64,000 bases of DNA from Phenylobacterium soli (GTDB taxonomy: Bacteria > Pseudomonadota > Alphaproteobacteria > Caulobacterales > Caulobacteraceae). Made by a program: the position numbers and the translations under genes. Of this stretch, positions 43,011 through 51,952 are shown piece after piece. The stretch lies in NCBI RefSeq assembly GCF_003254475.1, contig NZ_QFYQ01000002.1:310001-374000 (forward strand). The letters are read 5' to 3'. How positions within the stretch are numbered: position 1 is the stretch's first letter; every line of letters begins with the position of its first letter. Under the pieces are notes generated by a model. The model saw only the letters and a program-made list of their open reading frames with translations, had not been told where the DNA came from and searched no databases.

Positions 43011-45302
43011 ATGGACAAGCGCTTGGTGGCGGCGAACGAGGCCTTGCAGGCGGGTCGCGCCGGCGAGGCCATCGGCCTCCTCCAGGAGGTGCTGAACGAG
43101 GACGCAGGCCAGCCGGCGCAGGTCTGGCGCGTGCTGCTGCACCAGCTGTTCCGCGCCAAGCGCCGCGAGGAGGGCGAGGCCTGGTCGGCCCGGGCCGTCG
43201 CGCAGTTTCCCCGCGAGGTCGAGTTCTGGAACCTGCGCGGCGTCCTCCTGCGCCAGCTCGGCCGATTCCCGGAGGCGCTCGCCGCCCTGGACCAGGCCCT
43301 CAAGATCGACCCCAGCTCCAAGTCGCCGCAGGTCAACCGCGGCAACATCCTGCTCGACATGAAGGAGCCGGCCAAGGCCGAGCAGGTGTTCACCAAGCTG
43401 GTGCGCGCCGATCCGCGCAACGCCGAATACCAGCGCCAACTGGCCCGCGCGCTGCACTTCCAGGGCCGGACCGACCAGGCAATGGTGCGCTGGCGCCAGG
43501 CCGTGGCCCTGAAGAAGAATTTCATCGACGCCTGGCTCGACATGGCGGGGGTGTTCAACGAGGGGCACCGCCAGGCCCAGGCCCACGACCTGCTCGACAA
43601 GGCGATCGCCGCCAACCCGGAGGAGTCGCGCCTCTACGAGGCCAAGGCCATCGTGTTCCGCCGCTCGGGCGAGCTGCGCAAGGCCGAGGCCTACCTCACC
43701 GGCCTGCTGCCGAGATTCCCCAACGCCGCGTGGCTGGAATACCAGCTCGGCGCCAGCATGACCGATTACGATCGGGCCCGCGCCAACGAGCATCTGCGGC
43801 GGGCGCACCAGCTCGATCCCAGCCGCCTCGACCACACCCTGGCGCTGGTGGAGAGCCTGGAGCGCACGCGCACCGGCGACGAGGGCGCCAACATCGAGGA
43901 GGCCTATCAGCTCCTGAAGGACGCCATGCGCCGCGAGAAGCTGACCTCGCCGGCCCATCTGAAGATCGCCTCCGAGGTGCTGATCCGGGTCTCGGCCTTC
44001 GATGAGGTGGCGCAGCTCGGCAGCTTCAGGGATCTGGGCCGGACCTGGGCCGAGAGCGGCCGCCACACGGCGCTGCTCAAGCAGCTGGCCCGGGTGCGCA
44101 CCGACGAGGACCGGCTGGAGCTGGTGGAGCAGCACCGGATCTGGGGCCGCAGCATCGAGGCCCAGGCCGCCAGCTTCCCGATCAAGCGCCCGCCGCCCCG
44201 GCCGCGCTCGGACAAGATCCGCCTGGGCTTCATGTCCTCAGACCTGCGCCACCACCCGGTGGCCTACTTCGCCCTGCCCCTCTTCGACCACCTCGATCGC
44301 GACCGGTTCGAGGTCTACTGCTACTCGTTCTACCAAGGCGAAGAAGACGCCATCCAGCGGCACATCAAGGAGCGGGTGACCGCGTTCCGCTGGCATCCGG
44401 ACATCGGCGCCCGCGACGCCGCCCAGCTCATCGCGGACGACCAGCTCGACCTGCTCATGGAGCTCGGCGGCTCGACGTTCATGAACAAGCTGGAGGTGAT
44501 GGCCTGGCGCCCGGCGCCGCGCCAGGCGAGCTGGCTGGGCTATCCGCACTCGGCCGGCCTGTCGACCATCGACTACTTTGTCTGCGATCCCTACAGCGTG
44601 CCGGCCCGGCCGGAGCTGATGATCGAGCGACCGATGCTGATGCCTGACAGCTGGATCGCGCTCGGCAAGATGGTGTTCTCCGAGAGCCACGAGATTCTGC
44701 CCGGCCTGCCCGAGGATCGCGCCGGCCGGATCACCTTCGGCACCGCCAACAACCCGCACAAGTACAACCCGGACATGATCGCCCTGTGGTCCGAGGTGAT
44801 GAAGCGCGTGCCGGATTCGCGGTTCATGTTCATCCGCCCCGAGGGCGGCACGCCGAGCTTCCGCGCCAATATCCTGAAGGCCTTCGCGGCCAACGGCATC
44901 GCCGCCGACCGGGTGGTCTTCCAGGCGATCCGCGGGCGGCACATGCCGTTCTACAACGAGGTGGACATCACCCTGGACACCCTGCCCCTGACCGGCGGCA
45001 CCACGACGACCGAGGCCCTGTGGATGGGCGTGCCGGTGGTCAGCCTGATCGGCCCGGCCTTCTTCGAGCGGCTGAGCTATTCGATCCTGACCAACTCGGG
45101 CGTCGGCGACATGGCCACCGAGAGCAAGGCCGAGTTCGTCGAGATCGCGGTCAGGCTGGTCGAGGACCGGGCGCGGCGGCTGCACCTGCGCCAGAACCTG
45201 CGCGAGCAGATGAAGGCCGGCCCGCTCGGCCGCACCGAGGACTTCGCGCGCAAGTTCTACGACATGGTGGCCAACACCGTGGCCGAGCCGGCTAAAGCCT
45301 GA
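43011..45302 (+). CDS. TPR-GT41 (SPINDLY/OGT-like) glycosyltransferase
   Basis: A 763-residue protein. Residues 1-380 hold roughly eight TPRs (for example EFWNLRGVLLRQLGRFPEALA, then QVNRGNILLDMKEPAKAEQVF). From about 395 a GT41 catalytic region follows: FMSSDLRHHPVAYFALPLF, MELGGSTFMNKLEVMAWRPAP, QASWLGYPHSAG and LDTLPLTGGTTTTEALWMGVPV. Such enzymes transfer GlcNAc or other sugars to Ser/Thr of proteins; in Caulobacter a TPR-bearing relative modifies flagellin. The target here is unknown. Its 3' end overlaps the convergent acetyltransferase gene by 11 bp. Confidence 0.9.
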   Translation: MDKRLVAANEALQAGRAGEAIGLLQEVLNEDAGQPAQVWRVLLHQLFRAKRREEGEAWSARAVAQFPREVEFWNLRGVLLRQLGRFPEALAALDQALKIDPSSKSPQVNRGNILLDMKEPAKAEQVFTKLVRADPRNAEYQRQLARALHFQGRTDQAMVRWRQAVALKKNFIDAWLDMAGVFNEGHRQAQAHDLLDKAIAANPEESRLYEAKAIVFRRSGELRKAEAYLTGLLPRFPNAAWLEYQLGASMTDYDRARANEHLRRAHQLDPSRLDHTLALVESLERTRTGDEGANIEEAYQLLKDAMRREKLTSPAHLKIASEVLIRVSAFDEVAQLGSFRDLGRTWAESGRHTALLKQLARVRTDEDRLELVEQHRIWGRSIEAQAASFPIKRPPPRPRSDKIRLGFMSSDLRHHPVAYFALPLFDHLDRDRFEVYCYSFYQGEEDAIQRHIKERVTAFRWHPDIGARDAAQLIADDQLDLLMELGGSTFMNKLEVMAWRPAPRQASWLGYPHSAGLSTIDYFVCDPYSVPARPELMIERPMLMPDSWIALGKMVFSESHEILPGLPEDRAGRITFGTANNPHKYNPDMIALWSEVMKRVPDSRFMFIRPEGGTPSFRANILKAFAANGIAADRVVFQAIRGRHMPFYNEVDITLDTLPLTGGTTTTEALWMGVPVVSLIGPAFFERLSYSILTNSGVGDMATESKAEFVEIAVRLVEDRARRLHLRQNLREQMKAGPLGRTEDFARKFYDMVANTVAEPAKA

Positions 45303-45948
45303 AGTATTCGGAGAGCAGGTCGTCGGGGCGCGGGCGGAAGGTCAATCCGCCCGGCGTCTCGCCGGCGAAGACCATCGAGCCTCTGGGCACGTGCTTGTTG
45401 ATGACGCGGACGCCCTGGCTGATCACGCAGTCGTCCTCGACCACGGCGCGGCCCGCCACCGAGGTTCCCGGATAGAGGATCACCCGGTCGCCGATGACCG
45501 GGATCTGGTCCTTGTGCCGGCCGACCGTCGTGCCCTGATAGAGCACGAGGTAGTTGCCGTAGGTCGCCTTGGCCAGGACGATGCCGACGCTGTGGCCGAT
45601 GTAGAACACCTCCGGCATGGCGATCTCGTAGAACAGGTCGATGCCGTTGAAGGCCTTGTTCATCAGGAAGAGGCGCGTCGCCGCGGCCGTGTCGCCCGAC
45701 CGCTTCCAGATCGTATTGCTGAGATAGTACAGATAGATGCAGTGCTGTGAGGACTGCAGCACATTGAACTGGTCCGGCCGCCAGGGGGCGCAGGCGTTGA
45801 TGCAGCGGTGCAGGCGCTCGAGCGCCTCGTCGAGGTGGGCGTCGACCGTCTTCCTGAAGGCGTCCTCGCGCCCGTCGGGTACGATGTGGGCGCACTGGGC
45901 GGTGGTGTAGGCGACCAGGCTCTCGCGGGTGTGGTCGATCAGCTTCAC
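45292..45948 (-). CDS. serine-acetyltransferase-like left-handed beta-helix acyltransferase
   Basis: A 218-residue protein. A helical N-terminal domain (residues 1-110) resembling serine acetyltransferase is followed by hexapeptide repeats from about 120 (IGHSVGIVLAK, YGNYLVLYQGTTVG, VIGDRVILYPGTSV). It is the last gene of the CDP-sugar operon, coupled to the SDR gene through GTGA. In that setting it probably acetylates a sugar rather than serine, but the activity is inferred. Confidence 0.8.
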   Translation of the reverse strand: MKLIDHTRESLVAYTTAQCAHIVPDGREDAFRKTVDAHLDEALERLHRCINACAPWRPDQFNVLQSSQHCIYLYYLSNTIWKRSGDTAAATRLFLMNKAFNGIDLFYEIAMPEVFYIGHSVGIVLAKATYGNYLVLYQGTTVGRHKDQIPVIGDRVILYPGTSVAGRAVVEDDCVISQGVRVINKHVPRGSMVFAGETPGGLTFRPRPDDLLSEYFRL

Positions 45949-46748
45949 GCCTTCAGCCCTTCCAGATAGTCGGCGACGACCGCCTTCACCGGCCGCGGCG
46001 CGACCCCGAGCGCCCGCAGCCGGCCGATGGCCGCGTTGGGCGGCGCCGGCGGGCGCGCGTCGCCGCGGAAATCGACCTGCCAGCCGGCGGCGGCGAAGAC
46101 CTCGGCGATCTCGCCGTTGGCGGTGAGCGCGCCGCTGGCGACATTGACGATCTCGCCTTCCGGCGCGGCGGCGATGGCCAGCAGGGCGTCGACCACGTCG
46201 TCGAGGTGGATGTAGTCGCGCGCCACGTGCGGGCTGGAGTCGAGCGAGAGCGCGCGGCCGCCCCGCGCCCGGATCAGCCATTCGGAGAGGAAGCCCGGCG
46301 CCCCGTCCGTCCAGTCGTAGACGTTGGCGAGCCGCGCCACCGCGCCCCGGCCGCCTGAGCGGGTCATGACCAGGTTCTCGCCGAGCGCTTTGGAGAGGTC
46401 ATAGACGCGGCGCGGATCGAGGGGATCGAAGACCAGGGGCTCGGCCTCGTCCACCTCGGCCTTGCGAAGGCCGTCGTAGAGGCGGGTCGAGGAGAGATAG
46501 ACGATCTTCTCGAAACGGCCGGCTTCGAGGATGCGGCTGACGAGGCTCGCATGGGCCTCCACCGTATCGAAGGGGCGGCGGTCGTAGTCGGCCGTCAGGC
46601 CGGCGCAGTAGTAGACGAGGCCCAAGTCGCGGGTCAGGAGCTCCGGATCGCCCTTGGCCGGGGTCCAGGGCGCCTGCCCGGCCGCGGTGAGGCGCTCCGC
46701 GAGCCGCGCGCCGACGAAACCGGCGGCGCCGAGGACAGTGATGCTCAC
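45945..46748 (-). CDS. NAD-dependent epimerase/dehydratase (SDR), likely 4-ketoreductase
   Basis: A 267-residue extended SDR. The nucleotide motif is VLGAAGFVGARLAE. The catalytic Tyr-x3-Lys is in RRVYDLSKALGENL, preceded by IVYLSSTRLYDG carrying the Ser. HVARDYIHLDDVVDAL is typical of sugar-nucleotide enzymes. In this operon it most likely reduces the 4-keto group of the modified CDP-hexose, the missing last step of such pathways. It is coupled to both neighbours by 4-bp overlaps. Confidence 0.82.
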   Translation of the reverse strand: MSITVLGAAGFVGARLAERLTAAGQAPWTPAKGDPELLTRDLGLVYYCAGLTADYDRRPFDTVEAHASLVSRILEAGRFEKIVYLSSTRLYDGLRKAEVDEAEPLVFDPLDPRRVYDLSKALGENLVMTRSGGRGAVARLANVYDWTDGAPGFLSEWLIRARGGRALSLDSSPHVARDYIHLDDVVDALLAIAAAPEGEIVNVASGALTANGEIAEVFAAAGWQVDFRGDARPPAPPNAAIGRLRALGVAPRPVKAVVADYLEGLKA

Positions 46749-47236
46749 GCGCCCCGCTCGCCGATCTTGCGAGCCGGGACGCCGCCGAAGATGGCGTAGG
46801 CCTCCACCTCGCCGCGCACGACCGAGCCGGCGGCGATCACCGCGCCCTTGCGCACGACCGCGCCGTCGAGGAGCACGCAGTTGGAGCCGATCCAGACGTC
46901 ATCCTCGACGAGGATGCCGCCGCGCGAGGGCATGAAGCCCTGGTCGCGGATGCGCTTCGTCCGGTCCGCTATGGCGTGGTTCGTCGGCGCGAAGGTGCAG
47001 TTGGCGGCGATGGCGACCGCATCGCCGATCCGCACGCCGTTGCCGGTGTAGATGACCGTCCCGGAGTTGATGGCGCAGTCGGCGCCGATCACCACGTCGC
47101 CCATGCCGCCGGCCGGCTTGATCTTCACGAAGCTGTCGATGACCGTGTTGGGGCCGACGCGGATCAGGGTGCCGCGCACCGAGTCCTCGATATCGGCGAG
47201 CGGCGAGACCTTCGCGGTGGGATGGATCTCGATCAC
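46745..47236 (-). CDS. hexapeptide-repeat acyltransferase
   Basis: A 163-residue left-handed beta-helix protein. Hexapeptide turns run through nearly its whole length (VGPNTVIDSF, GADCAINSGTV, VEDDVWIGSNC, RKGAVIAAGSVV) with the usual APTNHAI loop that donates the catalytic His. It should transfer an acetyl group to a hydroxyl or amino sugar. The start is GTG at 47236, three bases after the epimerase stop. Confidence 0.82.
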   Translation of the reverse strand: MIEIHPTAKVSPLADIEDSVRGTLIRVGPNTVIDSFVKIKPAGGMGDVVIGADCAINSGTVIYTGNGVRIGDAVAIAANCTFAPTNHAIADRTKRIRDQGFMPSRGGILVEDDVWIGSNCVLLDGAVVRKGAVIAAGSVVRGEVEAYAIFGGVPARKIGERGA

Positions 47237-47239
47237 GCC

Positions 47240-47779
47240 TCAGCCCGCCCCGTTTGCGTAGTCAGGATAGGTCGCGTCGCGCGGCGATATCAACGCCGGC
47301 GCCATGGGCCAGGCGATGGCGAAGGCCGGGTCGTCCCAGCGCACGCCGGCCTCGTGACCCGCGGTGTAGGCCGGCGCGATCTGGTAGAGCACGTCGGAAT
47401 TGGGCTCGAGGGTGAGGAAGCCGTGCGCGACGCCCTCGGGGATGTAGAGCGCGCGGGCGTTGTCGGCGCTGAGCTCGACGGCGGTCCAGCGGCGGTGGGT
47501 GCGGCTCGCCGGGCGAAGGTCGAGGGCGACGTCGAAGATCCGGCCGCGGACGCAGCGCACCAGCTTGGTCTCGGCGTGGGGCGGCTTCTGGTAGTGCATG
47601 CCGCGCAGGGTGCCGACCTGGGGGTTACGCGACAGGCTGGTCTGGACCGGCCCGAACGGATGGCCGGCGGCGGCGAACTCCTCCGGGCACTGCAGCCGGG
47701 CGAAGGCGCCGCGCTCGTCGGTGTGGGGCTCGATGTCCGCCACCACAACGCCGGCGATCTCCGTCTCGGTGAAACGCAT
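47240..47779 (-). CDS. dTDP-4-dehydrorhamnose 3,5-epimerase-like cupin (RfbC/RmlC family)
   Basis: A 179-residue RmlC-type cupin. Key residues are seen in LRGMHYQKPPHAETKLVRC (catalytic His region), GRIFDVALDLRPAS, and YIPEGVAHGFLTLE. Because the operon starts with CDP-glucose rather than dTDP-glucose enzymes, its substrate is probably a CDP-4-keto-hexose. It may epimerise only C5 or C3. The start at 47779 shares a base with the methyltransferase stop (TGATG). Confidence 0.88.
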   Translation of the reverse strand: MRFTETEIAGVVVADIEPHTDERGAFARLQCPEEFAAAGHPFGPVQTSLSRNPQVGTLRGMHYQKPPHAETKLVRCVRGRIFDVALDLRPASRTHRRWTAVELSADNARALYIPEGVAHGFLTLEPNSDVLYQIAPAYTAGHEAGVRWDDPAFAIAWPMAPALISPRDATYPDYANGAG

Positions 47780-49020
47780 CAGTCGAGGACCTTCGTCTCC
47801 GGCGAGGCGATGACGAAGCGGCCGCCCCAGTCGCGGATGAAGGCGAGCTGGCCGATGATCTCGTCCTTCAGGTTCCACGGCAGGATGAGGACGTAGTCCG
47901 GCTTCACCTCGGCCACCTTGGCCGGCGAGGCGATCGGGATGTGGCTGCCCGGCAGGAAGCGGCCCTGCTTGGCCGGATTGGCGTCGAAGGCGCAGGCGAT
48001 GTCGGCCGCCGTCGCCCCGCAGTAGTTGAGGAAGGTGTTGCCCTTGGCCGCCGCGCCATAGGCGGCGATCAGCTTGCCCTCGGCGCGGGCGCGCTCGATG
48101 AAGGCGCGGAAGCTCGCGCGCACCGCCTGCACCCGCGGCGTGAAGCCGTCGTAGGTCTCGATCCGGTCGAGGCCGGCGGCGTGCTCGGCCTCGCGCAGGG
48201 CCTTGAGCGCCTCGGTCTCCGCCCGGCCCGATCCGGCATGACAGACGAAGAGGCGCAGCGAGCCGCCATGGGTCGGCAGCAGCTCCACGTCGAAGGGGCG
48301 CAGGCCGTTGGCCCGCAGCACCTGCTCCACCGCCAGCAGCGAGAGGTAGGAGAAGTGCTCGTGGTAGATGGTGTCAAACTGCACCTTCTCGATGAGGTTC
48401 AAGAGGTGCGGGAACTCGAAGGTGAGGACGCCTTCCGCCTTCAGAACCTCGCCGAAGCCGGCCACGAAGTCGCCGATGTCGGGCACGTGGGCGAGGACGT
48501 TGTTGGCGGCCATCAGGTCGGCCCGCACGCCGCGGGCGGCGAGCACGCGCCCGGTCTCGGCGCCGAAGAACAGCACCTCGGTGGGGATGCCCTTGGCGCG
48601 GGCGGCCTCGGCGGTGTTGGCCGTCGGCTCGACGCCGAGCACCGGCACGTCGCGGGCGAGGAAGTGCTGCAGGAGGTAGCCGTCGTTGCTGGCCACCTCG
48701 ACGACAAGCGAGTCCGGGCCGAGCTGGAAGCGGTCGATCATGGCCACGGCGTAGCGGCGCGCATGTTCCACCCAGCTCGCCGAATAGGAGGAGAAGTAGG
48801 CGTATTCGGCGTCGAAGATGGCGTCGGCCGGCACCACGTCCTCCACCTGCACCAGGAAGCAGGCGTGGCAGACGCGCGCGTGCAGCGGATAGGCGGCCTC
48901 GGTCCCGGCGGCGAGCTGGTCGGCGGTCAGGTAGCTGTTGGCGAGCGGCTGGTCGCCCAGATCCACGAGGGTGTGGCTCAGCGGGGTCTTGCAGAAGCGG
49001 CAGAGGAGCTGGGAGGTCAT
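47779..49020 (-). CDS. NDP-hexose C-methyltransferase
   Basis: A 413-residue methyltransferase of the TylC3/NovU-like sugar C-methyltransferase family. It has an N-terminal zinc module (CRFCKTPL and VCHACFLVQ), a SAM domain with VVEVASNDGYLLQHF near residue 100, the family-defining TIYHEHFSYLS, and a C-terminal domain with AAYGAAAKGNTFLN. These enzymes add a methyl to C3 (sometimes C5) of 4-keto-6-deoxy sugars. It is coupled to rfbG by ATGA, indicating that it acts on the CDP-4-keto-6-deoxyglucose that RfbG makes. Confidence 0.88.
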   Translation of the reverse strand: MTSQLLCRFCKTPLSHTLVDLGDQPLANSYLTADQLAAGTEAAYPLHARVCHACFLVQVEDVVPADAIFDAEYAYFSSYSASWVEHARRYAVAMIDRFQLGPDSLVVEVASNDGYLLQHFLARDVPVLGVEPTANTAEAARAKGIPTEVLFFGAETGRVLAARGVRADLMAANNVLAHVPDIGDFVAGFGEVLKAEGVLTFEFPHLLNLIEKVQFDTIYHEHFSYLSLLAVEQVLRANGLRPFDVELLPTHGGSLRLFVCHAGSGRAETEALKALREAEHAAGLDRIETYDGFTPRVQAVRASFRAFIERARAEGKLIAAYGAAAKGNTFLNYCGATAADIACAFDANPAKQGRFLPGSHIPIASPAKVAEVKPDYVLILPWNLKDEIIGQLAFIRDWGGRFVIASPETKVLD

Positions 49021-50072
49021 CGGCCGGCTTCGTAGCCTTCGATCTGCTCGCGGCACAAGGCGAGTGCGTCCTCGCCGGCGCCCTGACGGCGATACCAGTC
49101 CATGGTGAGGGCGACAGCGGCGGGCGCCGCGAGGCGGCTTTCGAAGCCGAGGGCGCGCCGGGCGAGGCCGGCGTCGATGGCCAGGGACCTGGCCTCCAGG
49201 GAGTTGGGGTCGGGCTCGTGGCGCCAGGGCTTGCCGCCCAGGGCCTCGACGCCGAGGCTGGCGAGTTCGCCGACGGTGACCTCGGCCCCGCCGGGTTTGG
49301 GCCCGAAGTTGACGGCGCGCGGCGCGTTCGCCGGATCGGTGGCCAGCACCTCGAGCTGGCGGAAATAGCCCGCCAGGCAATCCAGCACATGCTGCCACGG
49401 ACGCGTCGCCTCCGGGTGGCGCAGGACCACAGCCTCCCCGGCGCGGGCGGCGCGGACGATGTCGGCGACGATGCGGTCGCGGGAGAAGTCGCCGCCGCCG
49501 ATGACATTGCCGCCCCGGGCGGTGGAGAGGGGCACGCCGGCCGGTTCGAAGTAGCTCCTGGCGAAGCTCTGGGTGACGATCTCGCAGGCCGCCTTGGAGG
49601 CCGAATAGGGATCCTTGCCGCCCAGGGGATCGGCCTCGGTGAAGGCGCGGCCGGTCTCGGCGTTGGCGTAGACCTTGTCGGAGGTGACGGTGAGGACCGC
49701 CTTGAGGCCGCTCTGGCCCCGCAGGGCCTGCAGCAGGTGGGCCGTGCCCATGATGTTGGTGGCGAAGGTGGCGATGGGGTCGGCGACGCTGGCGCGCACG
49801 ATCGGCTGGGCGGCCATGTGCAGGACGAGGTCGAACGACTGGCCGTCCAGGGCGGCGGCGACGGCGGCGGGGTCGCGCAGATCAGCGATCCGCGAGCGGC
49901 AGAGGCGCTCGACGCCGGCCAGGGCGAAGAGGCTGGGATCCTGGTCCGGCGCGAGGGCGAGACCGGTGACCTCCGCGCCCAGGGCGTCCAGCCAGATGGC
50001 AGCCCAGCCGCCCTTGAAGCCGGTGTGGCCGGTGACGAGGACGCGCTTGCCTCGCCAGAAGGCGCGGTTCAC
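49017..50072 (-). CDS. rfbG: CDP-glucose 4,6-dehydratase
   Basis: A 351-residue extended SDR that converts CDP-glucose to CDP-4-keto-6-deoxyglucose. The opening FWRGKRVLVTGHTGFKGGW with the NAD motif, the MAAQPIVRAS block, and the active-site TVTSDKVYAN and DPYSASKAACE identify RfbG rather than RmlB. GTG 50072 overlaps the rfbF stop as GTGA and gives the family-typical start; an in-frame GTG nine bases upstream (50081) is an alternative. Confidence 0.94.
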   Translation of the reverse strand: MNRAFWRGKRVLVTGHTGFKGGWAAIWLDALGAEVTGLALAPDQDPSLFALAGVERLCRSRIADLRDPAAVAAALDGQSFDLVLHMAAQPIVRASVADPIATFATNIMGTAHLLQALRGQSGLKAVLTVTSDKVYANAETGRAFTEADPLGGKDPYSASKAACEIVTQSFARSYFEPAGVPLSTARGGNVIGGGDFSRDRIVADIVRAARAGEAVVLRHPEATRPWQHVLDCLAGYFRQLEVLATDPANAPRAVNFGPKPGGAEVTVGELASLGVEALGGKPWRHEPDPNSLEARSLAIDAGLARRALGFESRLAAPAAVALTMDWYRRQGAGEDALALCREQIEGYEAGR

Positions 50073-50836
50073 CGCTTCCACGGCGCCTCACCCGAGGCCC
50101 ACAGGCCCTCGAGGACGTTCTTGTCGCGCAGGGTGTCCATGGCCGCCCAGAAACCGTCGTGCTTGAAGGCCATCAGCTGGCCGTCGGCGGCCAGGCCGGT
50201 GAGCGGCTCCTGCTCCCAGATGGTGTCGTCACCGTCGATCCGGCCGATGACCTTGGGATCGAGGACGAAGAAGCCGCCGTTGATCAGGCCGTTGTCGCCG
50301 GGCGGCTTCTCGATGAAGCGCTGGACCTGGCCGTCGGCGATCTCCAGGGCGCCGTAGCGCCCCGGCGGGGCGACGGCGGTGACGGTCGCCTGGCGGCCAT
50401 GCTTGCGGTGGAAGTCGGCCAGGCGGCGCAGGTCGAGGTCGGCCACCCCGTCGCCATAGGTCAGGAAGAAGGGCTCGTCCGGCTCCAGGTAGCCGGCGAT
50501 GCGCTTGAGGCGGCCGCCGGTCATGGTCTCCTCGCCGGTGTCGACGAGGGTGACGCGCCAGGGCTCGTGATTGGTGGCGTGGTACTCGATGGCGCCCTTG
50601 GCCAGGTCCACCGTCAGGTCGGCGTTGTGGAGCACGTAGTTGGCGAAGTACTCCTTCACCACATAGCCCTTGTAGCCGAGGCAGACGATGAAGTCGTTGA
50701 AGCCGTAGTGCGAGTAGAGCTTCATGATGTGCCAGAGGATCGGCCGGCCGCCGACCTCGATCATCGGCTTGGGCTTCAGGTGGCTCTCTTCGGAGATGCG
50801 CGTGCCGAGCCCGCCCGCCAGGATCACCGTCTTCAT
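50069..50836 (-). CDS. rfbF: glucose-1-phosphate cytidylyltransferase
   Basis: A 255-residue nucleotidyltransferase that makes CDP-glucose from CTP and glucose-1-phosphate. It has the nucleotide loop MKTVILAGGLGTRISEES, KPKPMIEVGGRPILWHIM, and the metal-binding YGDGVADLD. Residues FIVCLGYKGYVVKEYF match the RfbF branch. It is the first gene of the CDP-sugar operon. ATG 50836 has GAGAGG upstream; a TTG just before it is less likely. Confidence 0.95.
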   Translation of the reverse strand: MKTVILAGGLGTRISEESHLKPKPMIEVGGRPILWHIMKLYSHYGFNDFIVCLGYKGYVVKEYFANYVLHNADLTVDLAKGAIEYHATNHEPWRVTLVDTGEETMTGGRLKRIAGYLEPDEPFFLTYGDGVADLDLRRLADFHRKHGRQATVTAVAPPGRYGALEIADGQVQRFIEKPPGDNGLINGGFFVLDPKVIGRIDGDDTIWEQEPLTGLAADGQLMAFKHDGFWAAMDTLRDKNVLEGLWASGEAPWKR

Positions 50837-50966
50837 CAAACGCCTCTCGCAGGCCGCTGCCGCGGTCCGCGCCCCCGCAAACCGAACCCCCTCTTATCGC
50901 GCTCCGCGGCCCTCATGAAGCGTGAATGGCGCTTGCCCCGGCGGGCCCGACAGGGGATGGGGACTG

Positions 50967-51722
50967 ATGGCTGAGCCGCGCGTCGACTTCATCATCGCAG
51001 GGGTCCAGAAGGCCGGGACCACGGCCCTGTTCGACTACCTGGCCGAGGCTCCGGAGGTCTCCCTGTCGCGCGAGAAGGAGACCCACTTCTTCGACGACGA
51101 CGAGCGAGACTGGGCGCGGCCGGACTATGCCGATTACCACGCCCTGTTCGCCCCGCCGGACGGGCGCCCGCGCGGGGAAGCGACGCCGATCTACCTCTAT
51201 TGGCCCAACGCGCTGGAGCGCATCCGGGCCTACAACCCGGCGATGAAGCTGATCGTCGTGCTGCGCGACCCGGTGCAGCGGGCGTGGTCGCACTGGCGGA
51301 TGGAATACGCCCGCGGCTGGGAAACCCAGCCCTTCGCCTGGTGCGTCCGCCAGGGGCGGATGCGGCTGTTCGACAGCCCTCTCCCCGACGCGCCCTGGGG
51401 CTTCCACCGCGCCTTCTCCTATGTGGAGCGCGGCTTCTACGGCGAGCAGATGGAGCGGCTGTTCGGCCTCTTCCCGAAGGAGCAGGTGCTGGCGCTGAAG
51501 GCCGAGACGCTGCAGGCGGACCCGACATCGGTGCTGGCCGAGGTGCGCCGTTTCCTGAGCCTTCCGCCCGCCACGGCGGCTGTGGAGCCGCGGGCCGTGC
51601 ACGTGGGCCGGGAGATGGACTACGGGTCCGAATTGACGGACGAGGACATCGTGTTCCTGCGTCGGATCTACGCCCGCGACCAGGCGCGGCTGGCGTCCCT
51701 GACCGGGATCGGCTTCGACTGA
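50967..51722 (+). CDS. sulfotransferase
   Basis: A 251-residue PAPS-dependent sulfotransferase. The 5'-phosphosulfate loop is IIAGVQKAGTTALFDYL near residue 9, and the 3'-phosphate motif is VVLRDPVQRAWSHWRM near residue 95. It belongs to the Golgi-type heparan-like group common in bacterial glycan clusters. Located divergently from rfbF, it suggests a sulfated surface glycan or lipid. A GGGGA site supports ATG 50967. The acceptor is unknown. Confidence 0.87.
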   Translation: MAEPRVDFIIAGVQKAGTTALFDYLAEAPEVSLSREKETHFFDDDERDWARPDYADYHALFAPPDGRPRGEATPIYLYWPNALERIRAYNPAMKLIVVLRDPVQRAWSHWRMEYARGWETQPFAWCVRQGRMRLFDSPLPDAPWGFHRAFSYVERGFYGEQMERLFGLFPKEQVLALKAETLQADPTSVLAEVRRFLSLPPATAAVEPRAVHVGREMDYGSELTDEDIVFLRRIYARDQARLASLTGIGFD

Positions 51723-51880
51723 GGATGTAACCGACGATCCGCCTGGACCCGGCCGGGCGCCCGGTTTGGGCGGCGTTCATGGCCAAGTTGCGCAATCGTG
51801 ATGAGGGATTCCCTTTCGCGCAGCAGAGCTTTGCGTTAGAAGTACGAGGTCAGCCTAGCTCTCCATGGCTGTGTCGCTTT

Positions 51881-51925
51881 GGCCGGGCGGTGGAACCTGA
51901 GTTCGCCGCCCGGCCGCTTGCGTTT
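51881..51925 (+). terminator. rho-independent terminator candidate after the sulfotransferase
   Basis: A perfect 10-bp GC stem (ggccgggcgg at 51881-51890, ccgcccggcc at 51906-51915) with a 15-nt loop is followed within six bases by a short T-run. It lies in the 230-bp convergent gap between the sulfotransferase and the GT4 gene; nothing else is seen in that gap. Confidence 0.5.
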
Positions 51926-51952
51926 TGGGGGCTGAGTTTCCCCCCGCCAATC

